This document shows positions 26,936-34,769 of a DNA stretch of 64,000 bases, piece by piece. The stretch comes from UTCFX2 sp002050125 (GTDB taxonomy: Bacteria > Chloroflexota > Anaerolineae > Anaerolineales > UBA4823): NCBI GenBank assembly GCA_027494035.1, contig JAOSJQ010000001.1, positions 930,001 to 994,000 on the forward strand. The letters are read 5' to 3'. The position numbers and the translations under genes were made by a program. Positions within the stretch are counted from its first letter, which is position 1. Each line of letters begins with the position of its first letter. The notes beneath the pieces are model-generated. The model was not told the DNA's origin. It saw only the letters and a list, made by a program, of their open reading frames with translations, and did not search any database.

Positions 26936-28366
26936 TCAAGCGCTGCCGATGATCCCGCCTTCGGTCAGCCGCCGCACATCCCCCAGGGCTTGCTCGATCT
27001 CCTGGGCGGTGATTGGGCGGTCCTCCAGCCGGTGGCGCAGTTGACCTGCCCGCGCTTTCTCGACTGCCAGTTCGCGCACCGTACGGTTTGAACTCAGGGC
27101 TTCCTTGACCAGTTGCGCTCCCGCGGCGTAACCGATCACCGGGTTCAGAGCAGTCACGATGATGGCGTTCTTTTCCAGCCAGCCCTCGGCTTTGGCTTGG
27201 TTAGCCTGCAAGCCGCGCACGCACTTTTCGGTAAAAGCGCGCGTTGCGCCGATGACCACCTGCATGCTCTCGAACAAATTGTGGGCGATCACCGGCATCA
27301 TTACATTCAACTCAAGCTGCCCGGCTTGGGCGGCAAGCGCAACGGTCAGGTCACAGCCCTGAACGTGGAACATCGCCATGTTCAGCATTTCAGCCAGGAC
27401 CGGGTTGACCTTGCCCGGCATAATGCTGGAGCCGGGCTGCACAGCGGGCAGGCGCAGCTCGTCCAGCCCGGTGGACGGACCGGAGGCGAGCAGACGGAAA
27501 TCGTTGGCGATGCGCGTCAACGTTATGGCAAGCGTGCGCAGCGAAGCCGAAAAATCGGCGGCGTCCGCCATCGACTGCATGCTCTCGAACAGGTTATCGG
27601 AAGGGTAGAGTTTCAAACCGGCGAGGCTGGCGAGGAGTTCAACCATGCGGGTGTGATACTGCGGGTGGGCGTTCAACCCGGTTCCCGTGGCAGTTCCGCC
27701 GATCCCCAGACGGCGCAGCCCCTCGGCGGCGCGTTCGATGCGTTCGGCGTCCCGCTCCACCGCGCGGGCGAAACCTGAAAACTCCTGCCCCAGGCGCACC
27801 GGCACCGCATCCTGGAGGTGCGTGCGCCCCGATTTAACGATCCCGTCGAACGCGGCTGCTTTCTGATCCAGCGCCCCGGCAAGCTCCCGCACAGTCACGA
27901 GCAATTCATCCAACCGCCAGAGGGCGCCCAGGCGGATCGCGGTTGGTATCACATCGTTGGTTGATTGCGACATATTCACATGATCGTTCGGATGCACTGC
28001 GCCCGCCGCGCCGCCCAGGATCTGGCTGGCTCGGTTTGCGATGACCTCGTTGGCGTTCATATTATGGCTGGTGCCGGCGCCAGCTTGGAAGGGATCGACC
28101 ACGAACTGCTCATCCCAGCGCCCATCGATCACCTCCTGCGCCGCCTGCATGATCGCCTCAGCCAGGCGCGGCTCTAACAAGCCCAGATCGCGGTTCACCT
28201 GGGCAGCCGCGCGCTTTATCACAGCAACCGACCAGATAAAAGCGCGCCAGGGCCGCAAACCGGAGATCGGGAAATTTTCGCGGGCGCGCTGGGTCTGGGC
28301 GCCGTAAAGCGCATCTTCAGGCACCTGGACCTCGCCGAGCGAGTCGCGTTCGATGCGGTAAGTCAT
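26936..28366 (-). CDS. Aspartate ammonia-lyase / class II fumarate hydratase family
   Basis: 476 residues with the superfamily signature GSSIMPGKVNP. Details favour aspartase: GAGTSHNMNANEVIANRA, the long tail NPVLAEMLNMAMF...LAAQAGQLELNVM; but YGAQTQRARENFPISG is also near fumarase. The reaction is therefore either aspartate to fumarate plus ammonia, or fumarate to malate. It has its own promoter (TATAAT, 28387-28392 on the minus strand) and ribosome site TAGGAGGA, divergent from hutI. Confidence 0.82.
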   Translation of the reverse strand: MTYRIERDSLGEVQVPEDALYGAQTQRARENFPISGLRPWRAFIWSVAVIKRAAAQVNRDLGLLEPRLAEAIMQAAQEVIDGRWDEQFVVDPFQAGAGTSHNMNANEVIANRASQILGGAAGAVHPNDHVNMSQSTNDVIPTAIRLGALWRLDELLVTVRELAGALDQKAAAFDGIVKSGRTHLQDAVPVRLGQEFSGFARAVERDAERIERAAEGLRRLGIGGTATGTGLNAHPQYHTRMVELLASLAGLKLYPSDNLFESMQSMADAADFSASLRTLAITLTRIANDFRLLASGPSTGLDELRLPAVQPGSSIMPGKVNPVLAEMLNMAMFHVQGCDLTVALAAQAGQLELNVMMPVIAHNLFESMQVVIGATRAFTEKCVRGLQANQAKAEGWLEKNAIIVTALNPVIGYAAGAQLVKEALSSNRTVRELAVEKARAGQLRHRLEDRPITAQEIEQALGDVRRLTEGGIIGSA

Positions 28367-28386
28367 AGCTGAATCCTCCTAAGAAA

Positions 28387-28434
28387 ATTATACCGCCAGT
28401 ATCCTAAATCGATCGGTTGAGGAGATGGTAAAAT
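28387..28434. promoter_or_regulatory. Divergent promoters of the lyase gene and hutI
   Basis: Minus strand: GGTATAAT with -10 at 28387-28392, leaving a leader of about 14 nt holding only the ribosome site. Plus strand: extended -10 TGGTAAAAT at 28426-28434, leaving a leader of about 65 nt before hutI. The two -10 elements lie 36 bp apart and may share regulation. Confidence 0.55.
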
Positions 28435-28506
28435 GGAACAAAGATCAAACGATCAGTCGCTCCGGGTTTCATTTACATTATCTATTTTCAAGAAGAGGCG
28501 CAAATC

Positions 28507-29757
28507 ATGCTCATTCACTCCGCTTCTCAACTGCTCACCCTGGCTGGAGGTCCGCAGCGCGGCGATCGATTGGGGCAACTGGGGATCATCTCCGATGGCG
28601 CAATTCTGATCGAGGACGAGCAAATCCGGGTGGTTGGAACCACCCAAGAGCTGCGCGCAGCTTTTCCCAACGAACCAGCCGTAGATGCGCACGGCAAGGT
28701 CGTCATGCCCGGTTTTGTGGACCCACACACACACGCCATCTGGGCGGGCGACCGTTCCGCTGAATTCGAGCTGCGCCTGCAAGGCAAAACCTACCTGGAA
28801 ATCCTCGAAGCGGGCGGGGGAATCATTTCGACCGTCCGGGCGACGCGCACTGGCTCGCTCGAAAAGCTGCTGAATGAGACTCGGCCGCGCCTGTGGACGA
28901 TGTTCAATTACGGCACAACCACCGCAGAAGTGAAAACAGGTTACGGTTTGCGAACCGCGGCAGAACTGCGGATGATGCAGGCGCTGATTGCCCTAAATAA
29001 AGAAGGGCCGCTCGAGATCGTACCAACCTTCATGGGCGCCCACGCCATCGCGCCCGAATTTCGCGAGCGCCCAGACGATTACACAAACCTGGTCGTCAAC
29101 ACTATGCTCCCGATCCTTAAAGATTGGTGGGAGCAGCAGGCGCCGTATAACAGCCCACCCTTCGTAGATGTCTTCTGCGAAACCGGCGCGTTTTCCCTGG
29201 AACAATCTCGCCAAATTTTAGTGCGTTCGAAAGAGCTGGGTTTTCCGCTCAAGATTCACGCCGATGAATTCGACAACCTGGGCGGGGCGCGCCTGGCAGC
29301 CGATCTTGGAGCAACCTCCGCCGATCATCTGGTCGTCACCTCGGAAGAGGACATCCGGGCGTTGGCGCACAGCGACACGGTCGCCGTTTCGCTGCCATGT
29401 ACGCCGTTTGGGTTAGCTGATCCGCATTACACCCCCGCCAGGCAAATCCTCGAGCAGGGCGGTTTGCTCGCCATTGCTACCGACCTGAACCCCGGCACCG
29501 CCTGGTGCGAAAGCATGCAATTTGCAATCGCCCTGGCTTGCCGTTACCTGCACCTCACCCCAGCCCAGGCGATCGCTGCGGCGACCATCAACGCCGCCGC
29601 AGCCATTGCCCGCTCCGAAACCGTCGGGTCGCTCGAAGTCGGCAAGCAAGCCGACCTGCTGATCTTGAACGTCGCGGACTACCGCCACCTCGGTTACCGT
29701 TTTGGAACCAATCTGGTCCAGTCGGTTATCAAGAAGGGGCGCATCTATTCGGTTTAA
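28507..29757 (+). CDS. hutI: Imidazolonepropionase
   Basis: 416 residues, normal HutI length. It opens imidazolonepropionate in histidine breakdown. Amidohydrolase metal site VMPGFVDPHTHAIWAGDRSAEFELR, the loop GGGIISTVRATR, the middle histidines (IHADEF) and the late DLNPGTAWC are all present. The other hut genes are not in the window, but the divergent ammonia-lyase gene also feeds amino-acid catabolism. GAAGAGG precedes ATG 28507. Confidence 0.93.
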   Translation: MLIHSASQLLTLAGGPQRGDRLGQLGIISDGAILIEDEQIRVVGTTQELRAAFPNEPAVDAHGKVVMPGFVDPHTHAIWAGDRSAEFELRLQGKTYLEILEAGGGIISTVRATRTGSLEKLLNETRPRLWTMFNYGTTTAEVKTGYGLRTAAELRMMQALIALNKEGPLEIVPTFMGAHAIAPEFRERPDDYTNLVVNTMLPILKDWWEQQAPYNSPPFVDVFCETGAFSLEQSRQILVRSKELGFPLKIHADEFDNLGGARLAADLGATSADHLVVTSEEDIRALAHSDTVAVSLPCTPFGLADPHYTPARQILEQGGLLAIATDLNPGTAWCESMQFAIALACRYLHLTPAQAIAAATINAAAAIARSETVGSLEVGKQADLLILNVADYRHLGYRFGTNLVQSVIKKGRIYSV

Positions 29758-29762
29758 ATCTG

Positions 29763-30422
29763 TTGGAAGATCACGCAATACCTACGGTTGAACAGGCGCG
29801 CCAGTGGTACGCCCCGGACGACCCCGTACACGGCTTTGACCACGTACTGCGCCTCCTTAAACTGGCGGAGCGGCTGTGCGCCCTGGAGGGCGCCGACTTA
29901 GAAATCGTCCGCGCTGCGGTCCTGTTCCACGATGCGCAAGGCGAGCTGCCTGACGCGGCAAGCAAACCCGGCCCCGCCCGCCACGACCATCATCTGTACT
30001 CGGCTGATTTTGCCGGCGTCGTGCTGGAGCGCGCGGACTGGTCAGCGGAGCGCATTGCTGCGGTGCAGCACTGTATCCTGGCACACCGGTTTAGAGACGC
30101 GGGCGTTCGCCCACAAACCCGCGAAGCCATGGTGCTATTCGACGCCGACAAACTAGATGCGATCGGCGCAGTTGGGGCAGCGCGCGCCATCGCCTATGCC
30201 GCCCGCCAGGGGCAGCCGTTCTATGCCAAACCGACGCCCGGGGTTTTGGTAAGCGGGCGCGTTCAGCCCGGCGAACCGCACAGCGCCTATCACGAGTATC
30301 TGTTCAAATTGATCAAGATCAAAGACCGCCTGTTCACCGACACCGCTCGAGCGCTGGCGCAGGAGCGTCAGCAGCGCATGATCGATTTCTTCGAGGCTTT
30401 AGCGGTTGAATCGGAAGGGTAA
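29763..30422 (+). CDS. HD-domain phosphohydrolase-like protein
   Basis: 219 residues from TTG 29763, 5 nt after the hutI stop; the frame is open further upstream inside hutI, but that part is a shadow. HD-domain metal residues: HGFDHVLRL, the FHDAQGE His-Asp pair, and FDADKLDAIGAVG. This layout is that of YedJ/HDIG-type nucleotide or phosphate hydrolases. No ribosome site is seen, so translation is likely coupled to hutI. Confidence 0.8.
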   Translation: MEDHAIPTVEQARQWYAPDDPVHGFDHVLRLLKLAERLCALEGADLEIVRAAVLFHDAQGELPDAASKPGPARHDHHLYSADFAGVVLERADWSAERIAAVQHCILAHRFRDAGVRPQTREAMVLFDADKLDAIGAVGAARAIAYAARQGQPFYAKPTPGVLVSGRVQPGEPHSAYHEYLFKLIKIKDRLFTDTARALAQERQQRMIDFFEALAVESEG

Positions 30423-30464
30423 TTCCTTGCAAAAATGAAACCCGCTCAACCCAAATTTTGAGGC

Positions 30465-30470
30465 TACAAT
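30465..30470 (+). promoter_or_regulatory. -10 element, predicted leaderless start
   Basis: TACAAT lies 6 nt before ATG 30477, the same spacing as at purB; no ribosome site is present. Confidence 0.5.
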
Positions 30471-30476
30471 AAACCC

Positions 30477-31106
30477 ATGAATGTTCCCTATGGTCCCATC
30501 TTAATCGTCGAAGACGTGCCCAACATCCTGGAACTGCTGGATATGACATTGCGTTTCAAGGGCTATCCGACCATAAAAGCGCGCAACGGGCAGGAAGCGC
30601 TGGACTACATTGCCAAAGAGGCCCCGGCGTTGGTCATCACCGACATCTTGATGCCCAGGCTGGACGGTTTCGCCCTGGTGCACCACCTGCGCAACAATCC
30701 GCAAACGAGTTCGATCCCGATCATTTTCCTTTCCGCAACCTATGTCACGCCGGAAGATAAGACTTTCGCCATGAACCTGGGCGCTGCGCGCTTCCTGGAA
30801 AAACCGGTGGATACGGAGGAATTCCTGCTCACCGTCGCTGAAGTGCTCACCGGCGGTCCAGCAACCGCGCCCAGACCGATGGGGCAAAAGGAATTCTTCA
30901 AGGGTTATCGCGAGCGTTTGGAACACAAGCTGCGCCACAAGCTCGGGCAAATCCAGCGCACCGAGCGCCTGCTCGAGACGCTGCCGGAGGAACAAAAAGG
31001 GGCGTTTTATGCCTTGCTCGAAGATGCCCGCGCCCAGCGCGACGAGATCCAGCAGGAAATGGACGACCTGATGCGGTCAATTGAGAATTACAAAAACCAC
31101 ACTTAG
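30477..31106 (+). CDS. Response regulator, receiver domain with helical C-terminus
   Basis: 209 residues. Receiver domain (1-125) with acidic pair VEDVPN, phospho-acceptor Asp in VITDILMPRLDG, Ser/Thr in IFLSATYV and Lys in FLEKPVD. After it comes about 80 residues of charged coiled coil (KEFFKGYRERLEHKLRHKLG) and no known output domain, so it may signal by protein contact. No kinase gene is adjacent. An intrinsic terminator follows. Confidence 0.85.
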   Translation: MNVPYGPILIVEDVPNILELLDMTLRFKGYPTIKARNGQEALDYIAKEAPALVITDILMPRLDGFALVHHLRNNPQTSSIPIIFLSATYVTPEDKTFAMNLGAARFLEKPVDTEEFLLTVAEVLTGGPATAPRPMGQKEFFKGYRERLEHKLRHKLGQIQRTERLLETLPEEQKGAFYALLEDARAQRDEIQQEMDDLMRSIENYKNHT

Positions 31107-31150
31107 AGTTAGAGCCAACAGGTGATCGGGGTGAAACCCTGAACCATAAG

Positions 31151-31183
31151 AAAACGGCGCCAGGTCGGGCGCCGTTGTGTTTT
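31151..31183. terminator. Bidirectional terminator
   Basis: AACGGCGCC (31153-31161) pairs with GGCGCCGTT (31168-31176), followed by GTGTTTTC on the plus strand and by TTTTCTTA on the minus strand. It separates convergent genes. Confidence 0.85.
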
Positions 31184-31194
31184 CAAATGTCAAT

Positions 31195-32007
31195 TTATGT
31201 CTGATCCGCGCGCAGGAGTTCATCCAGCGCCGCCAGTTCGACGCGCGAGGTCAAATCCAGGCTCAGCGGCGTAACCGAGACCCAGCCGCGCGCGCCCACC
31301 GCATAAACATCCGTAAGCGCATCCTCCTGGTCGAGTTGAGGAGTGATCTGGTAACCAACCCGCGCCGGTTTGCTCCAGTCGCGGCGTTCGGGAGGCATCG
31401 GTTCATAATAACGCAATCGCGAAAGCCGGGTGACCACCCACGGCGTTTCGGGGCTGGCGTTGCACGGCACTTCGACCTTGAGCACATCGACATCGTCCGG
31501 CAGCTTTTTGTTCAGCATCAGCCGCCCAAAATAAGCCGCAAAATAAGCTGCAGTCGAGAAATCGACCTCGTCAGAAAGCGAATAATGATGGCGCGGCTCT
31601 ACCTGCAGCGAGATCGCGATGGCTGGCACGCCCAGCGTCGCGGCTTCCATCGCCGCGCCAACCGTGCCCGAGATGGTCACCCCGCTGCCCACGTTCTCGC
31701 CGTAATTGATTCCAGCCACGACCAACTGCGGGCGTTCCGGCAGAATCTCGAGCAGCGCGTGCAGCACCGTTTGGGCTGGCGTGCCGCCTACGGCGTGCAC
31801 CGTCCATTCTTTTCCATCGACAATCACCTGGCGGGTTTCGATCCGCCCGTCGGAGGTGCCCGGCATGCTCCGCCCGGCTGCGGAAGATTGTTCGCGCGGG
31901 GCGGCAACGTGCACGAAACCCAGCTTGGAGAGGGATTCAGCCGCCGCCCACAGCCCGTGCGACTGGATGCCGTCGTCATTCGTCAGTAAAATTTGTGGTT
32001 TGGACAA
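31195..32007 (-). CDS. surE: 5'/3'-nucleotidase SurE
   Basis: About 270 residues from TTG 32007, chosen for GGAG 7 nt upstream and because SurE proteins begin right before ILLTNDDG; GTG 32040 is an alternative. Metal and active-site motifs LLTNDDGIQS, AAPREQSSAAGRS, GINYGENVGSGVTISGTVGAAMEA are all there. It removes phosphate from nucleoside monophosphates, often under stress. Confidence 0.94.
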   Translation of the reverse strand: MSKPQILLTNDDGIQSHGLWAAAESLSKLGFVHVAAPREQSSAAGRSMPGTSDGRIETRQVIVDGKEWTVHAVGGTPAQTVLHALLEILPERPQLVVAGINYGENVGSGVTISGTVGAAMEAATLGVPAIAISLQVEPRHHYSLSDEVDFSTAAYFAAYFGRLMLNKKLPDDVDVLKVEVPCNASPETPWVVTRLSRLRYYEPMPPERRDWSKPARVGYQITPQLDQEDALTDVYAVGARGWVSVTPLSLDLTSRVELAALDELLRADQT

Positions 32008-32143
32008 GCTCTTGCTCCGGTTTGGACCGCTTGAGGTCACTGATTCTCAAACGCATGTACTATACCAGAGTTTGCGCAATTTTAGCGCCTCGCGGAAAGC
32101 GGATTGCCATTTACAGCAAGATTGAAGACGACTAAGACGCACA

Positions 32144-32172
32144 TTGACGAAGTTCTACCAGTAGAATAGAAT
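32144..32172 (+). promoter_or_regulatory. Promoter of the glgP-mgtA-mprF operon
   Basis: TTGACG (32144-32149), 17-nt spacer, TAGAAT (32167-32172). Transcription should start near 32179, 24 nt before ATG 32203; AGGAG gives the ribosome site. Confidence 0.72.
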
Positions 32173-32202
32173 CCCAATAATGCAAGATTTCAGGAGCGTC
32201 TT

Positions 32203-34749
32203 ATGGAAAAACAAACCTACCCCAGCCGCCCAATCCGCACTTTAATCCGCGAGGAGATCGAGGGATACGGCCCTCTAGCTGGGCTGGCTATGGATTTACG
32301 CTGGTCGTGGAACCATGCGGTCGATGAGGTGTGGCGGCAGCTCGACCCCGCCTTGTGGGAACTCACGCACAACCCGTGGGTGGTCTTACAGACCGCCTCG
32401 CACGACCAAATCGAGCGCGCTTTTGCCGATCCTACTTTTCGCAATCTTGTCGATGATCTGACCCAAGCCCAGCGCCAGGAGATCGAGCGGTCAGCCTGGT
32501 TTCAACAAAATTACCCGCAGACGCCCCTGACCCGTGTCGCGTATTTCAGCATGGAATACATGCTGAGCGAGGCGCTTCCTATCTATTCGGGCGGGCTTGG
32601 CAATGTCGCGGGCGATCAGCTCAAATCCGCCAGCGATTTAGGGGTGCCCGTAGTCGGCGTAGGTCTTCTCTACCAGCAAGGCTATTTCCGGCAAGAAATT
32701 GACCAGGATGGCGCACAACATGCCTTATATCCTTATAACGACCCCGTTCAACTGCCGATCCAACCCTTGCGCCAACCGAACGGGGAGTGGCTGCGTTTGA
32801 AGATCGAGCTGCCCGGTTATCCAATCTGGCTGCGCACCTGGCAGGTGCAGGTTGGCAGGGTGAAGCTTTTCTTGTTGGACAGCAATGACGCCGCGAACTA
32901 CCCGGTCTACCGCGGGATTACCAGTGAACTCTACGGCGGCGGACCAGAACTGCGCCTGCAGCAAGAACTGCTGCTCGGAATCGGCGGATGGCGGCTGCTA
33001 CGCGCCCTCGGCATCCAGCCGGAAGTCTGCCATCTGAATGAAGGTCACGCGGCGTTTGCCGTGTTAGAACGCGCCCAGAATTTCATGGAAAACACCGGGC
33101 AGCCTTTCGATGTAGCTCTGGCTGTCACGCGCGCCGGCAACCTCTTCACCACCCACACTGCCGTAGCCGCCGGTTTTGATCACTTCGACCCGGATCTCAT
33201 CGAACGATACCTGGGCGACTACGCCAAACAAAAACTCGGCATTTCTCTCTATGAATTGTTGGCTTTGGGTCGGCAGAACCCTGACGACCTGTCGGAGAGC
33301 TTCAAGATGGCGCACCTGGCGATCCACGGCAGCGGCGCGGTCAATGCCGTGAGCCGCTTACACGGGAAAGTGAGCCGGCAACTGTTCGAGCCGCTCTTCC
33401 CGCGCTGGCCGCAAGACGAGGTGCCGGTCGGGTACGTGACCAACGGGGTTCATACGCCGAGTTGGGACTCGGCTGCCGCCGACGCGCTTTGGACGAATGC
33501 CTGTGGAAAAGGACGCTGGTATGGAACGATGGAAACCCTGGAACAGGACATCCGCCGCGTTCCCGACGCGCGGATTTGGCAATTTCGCAAAGTTGCCAGC
33601 AAGGCTTTGGTTGAATATGCGCGGGCGCGCTTGTCTCGCCAGTTAGCCGCCTCCGGGTCGCCTGCCGCGGCGGTTGAAGAGGCAAAGCATCTGTTCGATC
33701 CAAACGCGCTGATATTGGGTTTCGCCCGTCGTTTCGCGTCTTACAAGAGACCCAACTTGCTGCTGCATGACCCCGATAGGCTGCTCCGCCTGTTGTCCAA
33801 CCCTGAACGCCCCGTGCAACTCATCCTGGCGGGCAAGGCGCACCCAGCGGATCTGGAGGGGCAAGCCTTTATTCAAGAATGGATCCATTTTATTCGCCGC
33901 CCCGAAGCGCGCCCATACATTATCTTCCTGAGCGACTATGATATGCAAATAACCGAGGAGCTGGTGCAGGGGGTGGACGTCTGGATCAACACCCCGCGCC
34001 GCCCCTGGGAGGCTTGCGGCACGAGCGGGATGAAAGTGCTGGTAAACGGCGGCATCAACCTTTCGGAGTTGGACGGCTGGTGGGCAGAGGCATATACGCC
34101 CGAAGTAGGCTGGGCATTGGGAGATGGGCAGGAACATGGCGATGATCCCGCCTGGGACGCCGCCGAAGCCGAGGCGCTCTACGATCTGCTCGAACACAAG
34201 GTGGTTCCTGAGTTTTATACCCGCAATAAGCAGGGCATCCCCACCGCCTGGGTGGGACGGATGCGCGAAAGCATGGCGCGGTTAACCCCACAATATTCGG
34301 CGAACCGAACCGTGCGCGAGTACACCGAACAGCACTATCTGCCGGCGGCTGCCCGGTACCACGCCCGCGCCGCGCGCAAAGGCGCAGCGGGCGCCCAGAT
34401 TGTCAATTGGCAACATGATCTAGAGCAAAAATGGGGGCTAATCCGCCTTGACGATTTGCAGGTCGCAACGCGCGGCGGGCAGTGCCTGTTTGAGATTACG
34501 GTCCACTTGAACGAACTGGAACCCAAGTTTTTGCGGGTGGAACTTTACGCCGACGGCGCCATGGGCAATCCGCCGGTGCGACAGGAGATGAAGCGCCTGC
34601 GCCAAAAAACCGGCGCGGCAGACGGCTATGTTTACCGTACGACGGTACCCGCGACCCGCCCGTCAACGGACTATACGGTGCGAGTGACCCCGCAGCGCGC
34701 CGGCGTTGGGGTGCCTCTGGAAGTCAAACAAATTCTCTGGCAGCGATAA
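32203..34749 (+). CDS. glgP: Alpha-glucan (glycogen/maltodextrin) phosphorylase
   Basis: 848 residues, the short type with an N-terminal DUF3417-like segment (MDLRWSWNHAVDEVWRQLD). It releases glucose 1-phosphate from alpha-1,4-glucans. Seen: AYFSMEYMLSEALPIYSGGLG, HLNEGHAAF, FARRFASYKRPNLLL, and the PLP lysine in EACGTSGMKVLVNGGINLSELDGWW. It is the first gene of a three-gene run with mgtA (20 nt later) and mprF, an odd metabolic partner for two membrane genes. Confidence 0.94.
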   Translation: MEKQTYPSRPIRTLIREEIEGYGPLAGLAMDLRWSWNHAVDEVWRQLDPALWELTHNPWVVLQTASHDQIERAFADPTFRNLVDDLTQAQRQEIERSAWFQQNYPQTPLTRVAYFSMEYMLSEALPIYSGGLGNVAGDQLKSASDLGVPVVGVGLLYQQGYFRQEIDQDGAQHALYPYNDPVQLPIQPLRQPNGEWLRLKIELPGYPIWLRTWQVQVGRVKLFLLDSNDAANYPVYRGITSELYGGGPELRLQQELLLGIGGWRLLRALGIQPEVCHLNEGHAAFAVLERAQNFMENTGQPFDVALAVTRAGNLFTTHTAVAAGFDHFDPDLIERYLGDYAKQKLGISLYELLALGRQNPDDLSESFKMAHLAIHGSGAVNAVSRLHGKVSRQLFEPLFPRWPQDEVPVGYVTNGVHTPSWDSAAADALWTNACGKGRWYGTMETLEQDIRRVPDARIWQFRKVASKALVEYARARLSRQLAASGSPAAAVEEAKHLFDPNALILGFARRFASYKRPNLLLHDPDRLLRLLSNPERPVQLILAGKAHPADLEGQAFIQEWIHFIRRPEARPYIIFLSDYDMQITEELVQGVDVWINTPRRPWEACGTSGMKVLVNGGINLSELDGWWAEAYTPEVGWALGDGQEHGDDPAWDAAEAEALYDLLEHKVVPEFYTRNKQGIPTAWVGRMRESMARLTPQYSANRTVREYTEQHYLPAAARYHARAARKGAAGAQIVNWQHDLEQKWGLIRLDDLQVATRGGQCLFEITVHLNELEPKFLRVELYADGAMGNPPVRQEMKRLRQKTGAADGYVYRTTVPATRPSTDYTVRVTPQRAGVGVPLEVKQILWQR

Positions 34750-34769
34750 ATCAACCCTGGAGCGCGCCT

